Shown here: positions 11,691 through 22,418 of the stretch, in pieces
Layout: each line of letters opens with the position of its first letter
How positions within the stretch are numbered: position 1 is the first letter of the stretch
Assembly (NCBI GenBank): GCA_963575745.1
Contig: CAUYUJ010017871.1
Span: 747,045-811,044, forward strand
DNA length: 64,000 nt
Reading direction: 5' to 3'
From: Prorocentrum cordatum
Lineage: Eukaryota; Sar; Dinophyceae; Prorocentrales; Prorocentraceae
Program-made: the position numbers and the translations under genes
Notes under the pieces: generated by a model
Databases searched by the model: none
What the model saw: only the letters and a program-made list of their open reading frames with translations
Told to the model about the DNA's origin: nothing

Positions 11691-12062
11691 TTTTCTGGCA
11701 GCGTCAGATCTCGGACACTCCTCCTCACGATCACGCTGCGGGCATCGGGGTCGAAGGTCGACGCTGCCCTCCCCTCCCCGGCGGCGCTCTGCCACCAGGG
11801 AGGGCGCTCGCTGAAGAGGTGGTCCTGGGTGGCGTACAAGGGGAACGACTGGGGACGGCGGACGTCGACGAAGCGAGGCCCCCCAGAGGGGGAACGACGG
11901 GAGGGGGAGCAGGGACCACAACAAGCCACGGAAACGCCGAGGAGCTTCCCCCAGGAGGGAGGCCAGGGGAAGCGACCTCCTGCTCATCCTCCAGCTATGC
12001 TCGTTCTGTCCTCCCTTCCAGATACCATTGCTCCTCATCCTGCTTCTCCTGCGAAGTATTCC
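11691..12062. other. GC-rich spacer, no gene
   Basis: Open frames exist on both strands but they are proline/arginine-rich shadows of GC-rich DNA without recognisable motifs. Confidence 0.5.
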
Positions 12063-12310
12063 CCCTGCTCCTTCTGCTCCTTCTGCTCCTTCTGCTCCTC
12101 CTCCTCCTCCTCCTCCTCCTCCTCCTCCTCCTCCTCCTCCCGCCTCCTACCCCCTGCCTCCTCACCTCTCCTCTCTCCTCCCTCCTCCATGCGTCCTCTC
12201 TCGTCCCTCCTCCCTCCTCCTCCTCCGCCTCCTCCTTTTCCTTCTTCCGCCTCCGCCTCCTCCCTTCCGCCTCCGCCTCCGTCTCCTCCCCATTCGCCTC
12301 CTCACCCCAC
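12063..12310 (+). repeat. CTC microsatellite
   Basis: Pure CTC at 12095-12140, then interrupted CTC/CGCCTC to about 12310. Open frames here encode only poly-Pro, poly-Ser or poly-Leu. Confidence 0.9.
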
Positions 12311-12889
12311 CACATCAGAAACATGCCCAGGGCCTCCCCGGGGGAGTGTTTCGTCTAGAGGCTTCAGGCGGATCGAGCCCCTTCGACGAGAAGCTTCAAG
12401 CTCCGCGCCTGTGGCCTCCCCGTTACTTGAAGGGGGGGGGAGGCCTGGGCGGCGCTGCGGGGCTTGACGCCAGCTGCTGCTGACGGCGACGCCGGATGAC
12501 CTTCGAGGGGTGGGCGCGGACGGGGCGGCAGTGCGCCCCCCCCCAAGGCGCCTCGAGCTCTGAGCGGTGCAGCGTCGGCTCCAGGGTCAGGGCACCTCCC
12601 CAGGAATTGGAGGGGAGAGAGACGCGCCAGCTCGGCGGAGGCATTCCTCCCTTTTTTGACGTTGGGAAGACTTCAGGGGCACCGCCTGTAGCGCTCGCTC
12701 CAGGGCGTTCCTCCTCCTGCTTCATTTCACGTTGCCTAAACATTAGCTGATCATTCCCCTCCCCCTCCCCCTCCTCCTCCACCTCCTCCTCCTCCTCCTC
12801 CCCGTCGACCGATAACGAGTGCGAACGGGCGAACCAGAACCAGTCATAAAACGTTATCGTCCGCTCCCTCAGGAGATGGCCTCCCGCGC
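12311..12889. other. Spacer with short CTC run, no gene
   Basis: GC-rich DNA with a CTC run at 12760-12805. No supported gene. Confidence 0.5.
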
Positions 12890-13440
12890 CAGGGAGATCA
12901 AGCGCTCCGAGTGGGCGCATGGGGGGTGCTTCCCCCTCGGCCGGGTCGCCGTGGAGGAGGGCGGCGGCGTCCTCGGGTGGCGCCAGGCCCGCGGCGCCAA
13001 TTGCCGACACGACGTGGTGTAGACGAGGATGATGTGATGATGATGGTGGTGAAATGGAGGACGAGGATGAGGATAAGAGGATGATGAGGCGGAGGAGGAG
13101 GAGTATGAGGAAGAGGAGAAGGAGGAGGAACGGAGGACGAGGGACAGGGGAGGGGGAAGGGGTGAGCATGATAAAGAGGACGTGGAGGTGGATGTCGCGG
13201 AAGTGGAAGGGGATATGACGGGGGGGGGCGGAGTTGGAGAGGATATGGAAGAGAATGAGGAGGACGACGATGGTGAGGATAGTCCGAGCAATAGCTGCGT
13301 GGGTGTCTCGTCGCCCCCCCCTCGCGAGGCGGTGCGGATGTTCTCGAAATGCATGATGATGGGCCCCCCGTGGATCATGTACGATCCCCTCACAGAGGCG
13401 CTCCGCGCCCTCTACGTGAAGATCGCGCGGAGCTCGGATC
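12890..13440 (+). CDS. Possible two exons of an unknown gene
   Basis: Two + strand segments in the same phase have strongly GC-ending codons and ordinary amino-acid composition. Segment 1 is about 12893-13010 and contains REIKRSEWAHGGCFPLGR. Segment 2 is about 13315-13440 and contains REAVRMFSKCMMMGPPWIM and ALRALYVKIARS. The DNA between them is a GA-rich repeat with poor coding character, so an intron of about 300 bp would be needed. No start, stop or splice site is certain and I recognise no family. It could instead be two unrelated chance frames. Confidence 0.28.
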
Positions 13441-13990
13441 CGCCACCCGCTCGCGCGGGCAATAGGCATCGGGTCTGCTCCCAGGAGATGGGAAGGTGAA
13501 TGAGGAATGAGATCAGGAGGAGTGGAGGAGGGGAAGGGAACGTCAGGCTTGACCAGGGAAACTGTTGCTTAGAGGGGGTGGGCGAGGGCAGAGGCGGATG
13601 AGCAGGGTCGGGAGGCTTGGTCAGGCGACTGGTGGGTCGGATCCCCTTGGCCGACTCTGATCGATGACAGACGATCGTCGATCAGGGCGCTCGATTCTGG
13701 TTGCGGGGCGGCACCCGAGGGCTTCAGTCGCTACTTCAACGAGGCCTGGACCTTGCACGAGCAGTGGGAGCAGCAGGACACAACCGAAGGGGAACCGTCC
13801 CGTTACCCTGCTCTACCTCCACTCTCGCACACCTCCGCTACGCTCGCGCCCTTCCTCGTCTTGCTTACGGCTTACCCTTTCCCATTGCTCTTCCTCCTGC
13901 TCCTCCTGCTCCTCCTCTTCTTCCTCCGCCTCTCCCTCCTCCTCCTCGCCCTCCTCGTCCTTCTCCTCCTCCTCCTTCTCATGATTCTGC
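13441..13990. other. Spacer and CTC tract, no gene
   Basis: Unique GC-rich DNA to about 13850, then CTC/CTT-rich microsatellite at 13880-13985. Confidence 0.55.
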
Positions 13991-14049
13991 GCTCCGCCCC
14001 CCGCCCTCTCCAACTTAAGATGTGTCGCAAGCCTTTCTCTATCTTCCCA

Positions 14050-15024
14050 GTGCCCCCCGCTCTCCCCCAACTCGAGCCGATCGCTCCTCGTCGAGAGGAC
14101 AGCTCGACCACAGCACTGACGGCTGGCGCGGCGGCAGCGGCCAGCGCTGCGCAGGCAGCGCTCGCGGCGCCACCGGGGGGCGCCGCGGCGACAGCGGGTG
14201 GCGCCTCGCCGCCAGAGGCTGGCGCCGCTGAGGCCGCGTTGGTGGAGGAGCCGGGCGGCGCGTCGTCGGCCGCCGCGAGCGCGGGCAAGGGCAGGGCCAC
14301 GGGCAAGGGCACCAAGCGCGGCAAGGGCGCGCAGGGCGAGGCAGGCGACGGCACCGCCGCCGTGGACCCGCCGAAGGACTCAGGGGTGCTGCGGAGGAAA
14401 TGGCGGGGTGGAGGATGAGGTGGACGCCGAATGGAGGATGTGTAATATACGGTGGCGGAGGGGAAATGGGACGACGAGGAGGACGAGGATACGACAGAGG
14501 GAGGGGGCGTGGACGATGCATGGACTGGCGGGCGGGGTATCGATTATTGAGCGCACCCGCTCCAAGGAGACGTCCGCGCAGAAGCGCGCCCGCCTCGAGA
14601 GGGAGCAGCAGGGCGCGGCTGCGGCGTCAGGCGACGCCGTCGCCGACGAGAAGAAGACGGCCGCGAAGTTGGCGAAGGATGGCAAGGACGCCCTGCAACG
14701 CTACTCGAACACCACCAGGCAGGCGAACCACATGGTGATGAACGTGGAGAAGCAGCCGGCGTGGGCCTGGGCTTCCAGGGACCAGGAGTACACCGACATG
14801 AAGGAGCTGCTCACCAAGATCACCCACGACGTAATGACGAGCACGCTGCTGAGCTCTGCCGTCTCCGTGGATTGGCCGAAGCTGAAGGCGGCGGTGGGCG
14901 CGGATAACTACAAGACGGTCCTGACCTTTCGAAGATCGACGGGTACCTGAAGATCCTCCTCGGCAGCTTCGAGCTTCGCCAGCAGCGCGAGGCGGAGCGG
15001 CTCAAGCAGTTGCAGAGCTCGTAG
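14050..15024 (+). pseudogene. Degenerate coiled-coil/Ala-rich gene with one intron
   Basis: The first segment (about 14050-14390) encodes an Ala/Gly-rich stretch ending in a basic block, GKGRATGKGTKRGKG. A weakly coding gap of about 180 bp follows, plausibly an intron with the acceptor near 14570 (CCAAG then GAGACG). The second segment (about 14571-15024) encodes a charged helical region (ETSAQKRARLEREQQ), then WAWASRDQEYTDMKELLTK, and ends SFELRQQREAERLKQLQSS before the TAG at 15022-15024. Near 14915-14935 the frame must change by one base to join YKTVLTF to SKIDGYLKILL, so this copy has a frameshift or an assembly error. The Ala-rich head, Trp-Ala-Trp signature and helical tail remind me of a multicopy dinoflagellate protein family of unknown function; that is memory, not a search. 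No start codon is fixed. Confidence 0.5.
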
Positions 15025-16337
15025 GAGGTCTGCCACGGGGTGGGCCCCGTACACCGCTGCATTCGCAGCGGGCCGCTTCGCGCCTGTTCGCAGGCCCGCC
15101 CGATCGCACGGTCATCCTCTCTACTGCGATGGCCGATCTGGGGCGAAATCTGTTTTTCTCTGGGGGGCTGGCCCTCAGGAGCCCCTCAGGAGCCAGATAA
15201 CCATGCGGCGGGTGCGAGCACCTGTCGGCCAGCGATTTCCAATGATATTCGGCCAGCCAGGGGGGGGGGGGCAGCAACCGGCTACTCCACGAAAAATCAT
15301 GCGCGTGAAATGCGTGCGACATGCATATGGAACCACCCCTTTCACATGCATGTGAGAATGCGTGTGATCTGCACCAAACCCTGTTATTTCACAGGGATAA
15401 TGCGCGTGAGCGGGGCTACATGCATTCAGACGCTTGCGAATGACATGCGAATGAAATGCGCATGAAATCCACAGACCCAGAGAGCAGAGCAGACACGCTG
15501 GAAATCGATGGCCCACGCGAAGTTGGCGTGCTTTTCCAGTGCCGCAGCCGCGTCTGGGGCGGTTCGTGCGTTGGGGAGGCATGGGCACCGCCTCGAGCCT
15601 CGTCATACTGGGATTGAGCAATTGCCAGCTGCTTCGGATTTGGAGCGGAGCTCTGCCCTGCAAGTTTCGGGGCGCGCGCAGCACTGCTCCCAGCCCTCAT
15701 CTCATCCTCACTATACTTTCCCTGCACTCGTTCCCCGATCTCCGCTCTCCCCCCCTTCTTCTCTTTCCCTCTCTCCGATCGCCCCCAAGATCTGGAGGTC
15801 GTTCGTGGTGGCTCACGGCTAGCGGCATCGAATTGTAGTTCAACTTGTGAACCGTGATGATGTGATTTCACGCCTGGTCTCTGAAAACGGTCTGGCGACG
15901 CGTCAGGTTGGTTTTGAAGGGTCTCGGGATGGCGGGAGCCTCGTCGCATATCGCTGGATCTGGGCTCGATTCGCGATTGGTCCGACCCCTCCGTCCCAGG
16001 GAGGACGCGCGGCCATTTGATTGAACCCCATCGACAGTTCGGAGGGTCGGGGGGCTGAGGCTGGAGGCATCCAGAGCAAGGGGCGTGGACGATGGCGATG
16101 ATGAGGAGTAGGAGGGGAGATGACGAATAACACGATGAAGTGGACGACGATGCTGATGATGCATAAGTGGCGGTGCCATTGCAACGGGTGACGGCAAATG
16201 AGCTGCCACGCGCATGCTCAATCGCCAGACGCCGCATTGAAACGTCAAGGGATGCTCGGGACATTAGTTGTTCCCGACTCGCCCACCGTTGTCGCAGCGG
16301 CTCAAACGCAGGCCACAGCTTGGCTGCGCCGCCCAGC
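15025..16337. other. Intergenic, no gene
   Basis: Unique DNA. 15298-15475 carries degenerate short repeats of the type ATGCGNRTGAAATGCG. CT-rich runs lie near 15690-15790. I see no supported gene. Confidence 0.5.
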
Positions 16338-18390
16338 ATGGCAAACCGCCAGCCCAGGGTAAGCCCCCGAGCGTGGACTGTGACCACTCAGGCCCAGCGT
16401 GATGCAGGGCACAGCTTGCTCGACCACCTCCTCCAGCTATACGCGACTTGTCGCTTGACAGCAAAGGACTTCTGTCTCCTGTGTCATTACGCTACAGAGG
16501 CCAACATGCCAGGGGGGGCCTTCTCCCTGTACGGCGTGCGGCCAGGACAGACCACTGACGGCAACTACCAGAAGCATCTCGATGTTGTGTTGCCCAAATC
16601 CGATGCCATGTTCATCGACGTTCCCACGCCAGTAGTAGATGCGCGGTATGGGCGGCACCAACGCAGCTACCCCGTCAGACTCGCGTGGGATTCCCTGGAG
16701 GCTGAGTTGTCGCACGACCCTGCAATGGCTAGATCGCTCCGCCCAGACGCTCCAGTGGGGCCCGACAGTATAATGAACGTGCCAGCCTACGCCCAACATC
16801 CAAAAGTTGTAGATATGTCAATGCACGAGATGGCCCGTCCAATCCCCATTGCGCTCTACTTGGACGGCGTTGCCTACCAATCCCAGGCTGCAGGGCGCAA
16901 TGATAGCGTACTCGGGCTCTGGACGATAAACTTGCTCTCAGGTCGCCGTCACTTCATGGCTGCCATCAAAAGCAGAGACCACTGCACTTGCGGCTGTCGT
17001 GGAATTTGCTCTCTGTATCCTTTGTTCCACCGCATGCGGTGGCAGTACCTAGCCCTCCAAGACGGCATCCGTCCGACCGAGCGATCCGATGAGCGCCCGC
17101 TGCCAGATCAGTTTCGGCCAGGTGAGGCCATGTCGTTTTCTGCTGTAGTGGTTTATATAAAGGGCGACTGGGATGAGCACGCTCACTCGCTGGGCTTGGC
17201 TCGGCGACAAGTGAGGAGCGACGCATGTTTAACTGTGAAATGGCATCAGCTCAGCCGTCATGGCCTCTGCGCAGCCACGACGAATATGATGAGAGTTGTA
17301 GGGCATGCGAGATTGTTGTGCTGCTGAACACAGCTGAGCACAAGACGGCTCTCTTGAGATCACTGAAGTGGTCGCAGCCGCCGAAGAGGATCGGCGGTCG
17401 ATTGATATTCACCGATGCGGTGATAAACGGGGTAAGGCTGGGCGTCGGTGACAGGCTAGCGCCGTCTCCTCAGCTGTTCGACATCGCGAAGCTCGAGGAG
17501 CTAGATGCACCCACAAGCGTGATTTTTCTGGCGCGCCACCTTGGACGGCGACAGCCCCCCCAAGGTCATGGGCCCGGTGAGCTACAGATGCCCCTTCTTT
17601 GACCGCGACCTCCGCGCATCTCCCGCCATGAGCCTGGCTGTGGACAGTCTCCACACGGTCTCCTTGGGCGTGGGCATGCGGTGGCTCTCCGCAGTTACGT
17701 GGCGCGTTCCATTCCAAAACCCGTGGAGGATGGGGGGGGTCGTCGGCCGAGCAGATCCTGATATCAGGTGTGGGGGTGCTGAACGCGGAGCTGGAGCGCT
17801 GGCAGACCGATCCTGCGAACGCTGTGCCGCAAGAACGTCGCCTCGGGCATCTTACGCTACGTATGCTTGGAAAACGTCGTGGATGCAGCCACCAGGACTG
17901 TTGTTTAGTGCGCATCTTCTTTGTACGGCGACGATGCATTGCCGATTGTAACGATGCGCGCGCGTGCAATCGGCCGCGTGCCGACAACGATGACTCGAAT
18001 GACGATGTTCGGGGTGATGATGATGACGGATGAGACAACGAGAAGGAGGAGCAAGGCGATGAGGAGTGGGGCGAGGATTACAGAGGATCGAGGAGCAGAT
18101 GGATCTCGGAAATGAGATGGCAGGTTGCCCGCCGTGCCATTCTGCCGGCCTGGCCAGGGGCGCTCTGGGGATCGGGGCCTCCCGAGATCATCCCGTCGCA
18201 AGTAGTGGCGCGGACGCAGCATCGCGCGAGCTCGAGCGGGGCCGTGCCGAATCCACGCCTGAAGTCCCGATGCCTTGTATTCCATTCCCCGACAGCGCTT
18301 GCGCCGCGCGCGCGGCCTCGGGCGGCCGTCGCGCATCACTTTCGGGGTGTACTCGCGTCAGCGCGCCCTCCAACCAGTAACCGGCAATGT

Positions 18391-18445
<55 letters not shown>

Positions 18446-19440
18446 GGGAGGGTGGGGGGGGGGGGGGGAGGGGCGGGGGGAGGGGGGGGGGGGGGGGGGT
18501 GGGGGGGGGGGGGGGGGGGGGGGGGGGTGGTGGGGGGGGGGGGGGGAGGGGAGGGGGGGGGGGGGGGGCGGGGGGGGCGAGGGGGTGGGGGGGGACGGGG
18601 GGGGGGGGTCTGTGGGGTGGGTTGGTTGATGGTTCCCCCCCGGGCGGTCCCCTACCGCATGGCTCCCCCTCCATACTCCCTCCCCCCCCCCCGCCCGTCC
18701 CCGCCACTTTCCCCAGTCGATTTTACTCTAAGCAAAATCCACTAGCCATTTGCCAACGCTGTGGCCCACGGCTCCGCGGGGCTCCATTGCCCCGTCTTTC
18801 TTGCTTTCACAACATATGTCGCATCGATCGACTGTTTGGGGTCCACTCGCTGGCAACGTGCCCCTGCTCCGACCGCGCGTGCAACAAGCCTCCTGAAGAA
18901 ACGCATTGAGGGGCGCTGCCATGGCGTTAACGCCGCGTGGGGGAGGTGACGGGGGCACATCGTGGATATGCGCTGGCGTAGCCACCATTTCGTTCCCTTC
19001 CATCCCACCTCGCCCACTCTCGCCCGCAACTCGACTCCTGTACTCTCAGCCCCGCCGTTCACTGTCTCTGCATGGGGTGTGCATCTAACGTGCAGCATCT
19101 ACCAGAAGCCCGACCACCCTGGCGCACACATGTCCCTGAAGGCGGCCGAAGTGAACGTGATGCTTAAGTTTGGCTTCCATTTATTGTTAAGGCACGGGGG
19201 GGTGGCCGTGTTCGGCGATGCAATCGTGGGGGCGGGGCACGCCCTTCAGACCCTCCTCGCGGAGATGGCCGCGCACAAGGTTCTGCCGACAGATGAGGGG
19301 ATGACTAAACTTCGAGTCGCCCTGGATTCGCATCTTCTTTGCTGCCGAGCAGCGGGCATTACCCTTGCCCCCAAATACCACCTGATGGCGCACATGATCC
19401 ACAGGAGCGGGGCCCCCAACACAATCCCTACCATTGCCTT
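16338..19440 (+). pseudogene. Dinoflagellate-expanded transposase-like protein, frameshifted and interrupted
   Basis: The protein starts at ATG 16338 (MANRQPRVS). It runs in one frame to about 17227 through PIPIALYLDGVAY, CTCGCRGICSLYPLF and VVVYIKGDWDEHAHSLG. It then continues in a second frame from 17225 (FNCEMAS, SHDEYDESCRACEIVV), a third from 17541 (MSLAVDSLHTVSLGVGMRW) and a fourth from about 17770 (LNAELERWQTDP). The C-terminal part reappears at about 19095-19440 (MLKFGFHLLLRHGGVAVFG, LAPKYHLMAHMIHRSG) after 1.2 kb that includes a poly-G tract. The order of blocks matches a high-copy family I remember from dinoflagellate proteomes. The paired Asp motifs (LYLDGV, KGDWDE) and Cys clusters suggest a transposon protein, but that role is inference. 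The first break is a three-T run where four would restore Cys-Phe-Asn-Cys; homopolymer sequencing error is a live alternative. Confidence 0.62.
18391..18612. repeat. Near-pure G tract of about 220 bp
   Basis: Almost uninterrupted G with scattered T, A and C, lying between the fourth segment and the C-terminal segment of the transposase-like gene. It could form G-quadruplexes. It could also be an artefact, since dark cycles in two-colour sequencing read as G. Confidence 0.9.
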
Positions 19441-19649
19441 CCCGTTAACCCCTCTCTTTTCTCCCCAAACTTCCACTTCCGCCTCCTCCACCGTCATCGC
19501 CAGCCCCTCCGACCCTGATCCGAACCCTCGGTGATCTGGCGGGGTCGGCGCCGACCTGGTCCTTCAGCGGGGTGCGGGGTGATCTGCATTTCGAGTCGGG
19601 CTCCCCGCCTGGGCGGGCATGGAGGAGCTGGCAGGGGGGGGGGGGCGAG

Positions 19650-19773
19650 GAACGAGATAGAGAGCGAGAGAGAGAGAGAGGGGGTGGAGAGAGGGGACTC
19701 TATACACAAAGACAAATACGCACATACGTACAATAATATATATATATATACATACATACATATATATATATAT
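19650..19773. repeat. GA and TA dinucleotide tracts
   Basis: (GA)n at 19660-19682 and alternating TA/CATA at 19735-19773 just before the first of two 234-bp repeats. Confidence 0.85.
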
Positions 19774-20007
19774 AGCCCGCCTCCATTCCCGAGGGCCAGC
19801 ACTTGAACGGCCTGGCACGATGGAGGAGCGGGGGCGACGGAGTGGCGATAGCCATCCGAAACACAGAGCGCTCCCCGGACGTTTTCACATACGAGCAAGG
19901 CCTATCTGTGCGGGTCGGAGCCAGGCAGACGCACGTGACCCATGTTGGGCCGGGCGTCGACACACGAGCGCACAGACAGAAACAGCGAACAGGACCCACT
20001 GACTCCC
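19774..20007 (+). repeat. 234-bp direct repeat, copy 1
   Basis: Starts AGCCCGCCTCCATTCCCGAG and ends CCCACTGACTCCC. It matches 20179-20411 with only scattered substitutions. An open frame spans it but differs from normal protein composition, and I do not call it coding. Confidence 0.9.
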
Positions 20008-20178
20008 CTCATATGGGGGCATCAAAGGCACGGAAAAAGTTTCTTTGACAGGGTGGCACGCGGGCGGGTGCACTTTGAGCCACAATGCCGATGGCGTAGC
20101 ATCGGCATGGCAACTCCCTGACGAGTCAGTGCGGCCCCTCTCGCATTTTCCCTATGCAGATCGCTGTTAAAACCACGC

Positions 20179-20411
20179 AGCCCGCCTCCATTCCCGAGGG
20201 CCAGCACTTGTTCGGCCTGGGACGATGGAGGAGCGGGGGCGACGGAGTGGCGATAGCCATCCGAAACACAGAGCGCTCCCCGGACGTTTTCACATACGAT
20301 CAAGGCCTATCTGTGTGGGTCGGAGCCAGGCATACGCACGTGACCCATGTTGGGCCGGGCGTCGACACACGAGCGTACAGACAGAAACAGCGAACATAAC
20401 CCACTGACTCC
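20179..20411 (+). repeat. 234-bp direct repeat, copy 2
   Basis: Second copy, 405 bp downstream of the first. The 171 bp between the copies are unique. It lies just downstream (in minus-strand terms) of the methyltransferase stop codon and could belong to the 3' region of that element. Confidence 0.9.
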
Positions 20412-20477
20412 CAAATCCCGACGGAGAGAAGCCTGGCCGGCAGGCCGTCAGAAATAGTAAGTATACGATGCAGGAGA

Positions 20478-21300
20478 CTATCTCGTTATGATGTTTACGA
20501 GATGCTTGTGAGACTGGACTTGCATAGAGTGTTCAATGAGCTTAGCAAGTTCACGACAAAAGAGAGGAGGGTAGGCAGCCGCCTGCGCCGTGAGGTGCAC
20601 GCCGCCGGCGTGGCCGGTGAGGATCACGTGAGGTCTGTTCGAACGAGAGCACGTCCCTCGCCTGCCAGCGCAACGCCGCTGAAGGCGGGACAGGTCGACG
20701 GCGCCCCAGGCCGCCACCGACGTCCGCTTACGCCAGGGGGCGCCGTACTGACAGCAGTCGAAAGTCAGCAGCTGGCAAGACGGATGCTGAAGCAATCGTT
20801 GCAGACGTCGCGCTTTCCATATCAGCGAGCCCGCCGGGTTCTCAATGAACACTGGGATACGCAGCTCCAGACAAAGCTCGATCACATCACAAGAAAAGTG
20901 GAAAGTTCGGTCCCCCATGCGAACTTTGGCGGCCTCGTGAGGCAAGAGGTCAGCACGCCCCATCGGCCGCGCACGTGTCCGCAGCGGCTGTCGTAGCGCT
21001 TGTGTCCAGGAAGTGCAAGGGGTGCCCAACCAGACGGCGGCCGCGACCCGGCCTGCCAGCCAGCCCTTCACGACAGCACGGAACTCGCGGCTGAGGTGGT
21101 CCTCGGCTGGACCCCGCCACAGGTCCAAATCCAGCGCAGGCAGCCCACGCCGCCTGACCGCCTCGGTGAGGCGTGACGAGCCAGCAAAGAGCTCCAGCAC
21201 CACGCGCCGCGTCCGCTGCGAGCGCAAGGCGCGCCGCAGGCGCCGTTTGAGATGCCGGCTGCACACCCCGTCCTCGGCGCTGCTGGGCCCCGCTGCTGGT
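20478..21300 (-). CDS. Cytosine-methyltransferase-like domain of a YR retroelement
   Basis: The minus-strand frame ends at the TAG 20478-20480. Visible motifs run in the order of C5 DNA methyltransferases. VVLELFAGSSRLTEAV (near 21200) resembles the SAM-binding motif I. VWLGTPCTSW (near 21030) carries the Pro-Cys of catalytic motif IV. PVFIENPAGSLIW (near 20845-20810) stands where the ENV motif would be. DCCQYGAPWRKRTS (near 20760-20720) resembles the QxRxR region. The tail RGTCSRSNRPHVILTG also fits the version I remember from dinoflagellate retroelements. It lies directly downstream of a tyrosine-recombinase fragment in a different frame, and cytosine methyltransferases captured by dinoflagellate retrotransposons are known. 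Whether this divergent domain still methylates is unknown. The upstream part of this open frame (towards 21989) is a shadow of the recombinase and of a CTC repeat and is not claimed. No start codon can be assigned. Confidence 0.7.
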
Positions 21301-21340
21301 CGCTGAGGTGGGCCCGGGGCGGTGACGCCCGAGGCCCCGG

Positions 21341-21720
21341 TCAGACGCGGGCGGCAGGCCGCCTGCGGCCTAGCCGGCCTGACGCCGCAGCCACTGGGCC
21401 CAGCGTCGGCAGCACAGTCGCCGGCACCTGGCCGTACAGGTTCATCCTGCTGAAACCGTGCTCGAGGAGAGAGCTGAGGTTCGCCTCGACGAGGGCCCCG
21501 AAGGCGAAGACATCCGCGTTCACCCGCGCCATCTCGTCCAGCAGGGAGCCCTCCTTGCCGTAGCGCCGCATCGACGACGCCACTGCCCACCTGCCTCGAC
21601 GCTGCACCTCGAGCGGGCTGCGGCGGCCCGTCAGGAGGTCGCCCGAGGCTCCCCCATGGCGGAGGCTGTAGAGGTGGGGCCTCAGCGACGACAGCTTCAG
21701 AGCCTGGCGCGCACTGCTGA
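21341..21720 (-). CDS. Tyrosine recombinase C-terminal part (DIRS/YR retroelement relic)
   Basis: The minus-strand frame comes out of the assembly gap and ends at the TGA 21341-21343. It contains PHLYSLRHGGASGDLL (the RxxH-like box with Arg-His), EVQRRGRW (the His/Trp position) and SSMRRYGKEG with the likely nucleophilic Tyr. A helical tail follows (DEMARVNADVFAFGALVEA). This is the catalytic C-terminus of a tyrosine recombinase. The N-terminal half with the first catalytic Arg must lie in or beyond the gap; the sequence on the far side is a CTC repeat and does not continue the domain recognisably. The methyltransferase-like domain follows in another frame, so the two are either separate ORFs, joined by a frameshift, or broken. 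No reverse transcriptase is visible, so the element is incomplete here. Confidence 0.7.
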
Positions 21721-21721
21721 A

Positions 21722-21821
21722 NNNNNNNNNNNNNNNNNNNNNNNNNNNNNNNNNNNNNNNNNNNNNNNNNNNNNNNNNNNNNNNNNNNNNNNNNNNNNNN
21801 NNNNNNNNNNNNNNNNNNNNN
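21722..21821. other. Assembly gap (100 N)
   Basis: Exactly 100 N, a conventional gap of unknown size, bounded on the right by a CTC/TCC microsatellite (21822-21863), which probably caused it. Confidence 0.98.
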
Positions 21822-21823
21822 TC

Positions 21824-21854
<31 letters not shown>

Positions 21855-22027
21855 TCCTCCTCCGGTGAGCAAGAGGACGAGAGCCCGCTCGCCGAGGGCC
21901 CCAGGCCCATGGAGAGGCACCCCCGGGCGAAGGCCACAGCCGAGGTGGAGAGTCGTCCAGCGGCGCAGAGCAGAAGGGCATCCATCCAACTGGATGTCGA
22001 CGAGCAGCCCGGGGTGAAAGCGAGAAC

Positions 22028-22219
22028 GAGTTCGAGGTTCGAGGTCTCCGAGTTCGAAATTCGAGGTTCGAGGTTTTCAGGCGTCTTCGTGGTTTCTTAT
22101 CAATGTGCCGCCCTCGGGATGCGTTTCAGCGGCTGCGCCTCGCCGAGATCGTTCCAGGGATGCCCGGATCGTCCCGAACGGCCGCCGGAGACCCGAGTTA
22201 TGACCCGAAAACTGAACTC
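22028..22219 (+). repeat. Dispersed repeat with GAGGTTCGAGG motifs (1 of 2)
   Basis: Short TTCGAGGTTCGAGG iterations, then CCGCCCTCGGGATGCGTT, GATGCCCGGATCGTCCCG and GACCCGAGTTATGACCCG. Nearly the same sequence is at 29641-29838, and in both places a 190-200-bp inverted-repeat element follows immediately, so the two may form one composite element. Confidence 0.85.
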
Positions 22220-22418
22220 GGCGGCAAGCGAGGGAGGGAAGTGAGAAGCAGAAGGCCTTCTCAGGAAGGCTCGGAAGTCCCCCCCGGCCTTCTGAGAAGT
22301 GCTCTGCGCCCTCCCCGGAGACGCAAGAAACTTGCCAGAAAGCGCTAGGGCCTCTGAGAAGCCCCGCCGCCTTCTGAGAGGGCCTTCTCATTCTCACTTT
22401 CCTCCCTCGCTCGCCGCC
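22220..22418. mobile_element. Inverted-repeat element A, copy 1 (MITE-like)
   Basis: About 45-bp imperfect terminal inverted repeats: GGCGGCAAGCGAGGGAGGGA at the left and, reverse-complemented, GGCGGCGAGCGAGGGAGGAA at the right. Internal GCCTTCTCAGAAGG-type palindromes. 199 bp, no coding capacity. No clear target duplication. Confidence 0.75.

Noticed and set aside
19803-20399. Repeated open frame (81 residues) in the 234-bp direct repeats
   Set aside because: The repeat itself explains its recurrence; composition and lack of a start context or motif do not support coding.
21344-21989. A 500-residue single protein spanning the gap and including the methyltransferase-like domain
   Set aside because: Its first half is a wrong-frame shadow of the recombinase, the unknown bases and a CTC repeat; only the part below about 21300 shows methyltransferase motifs.
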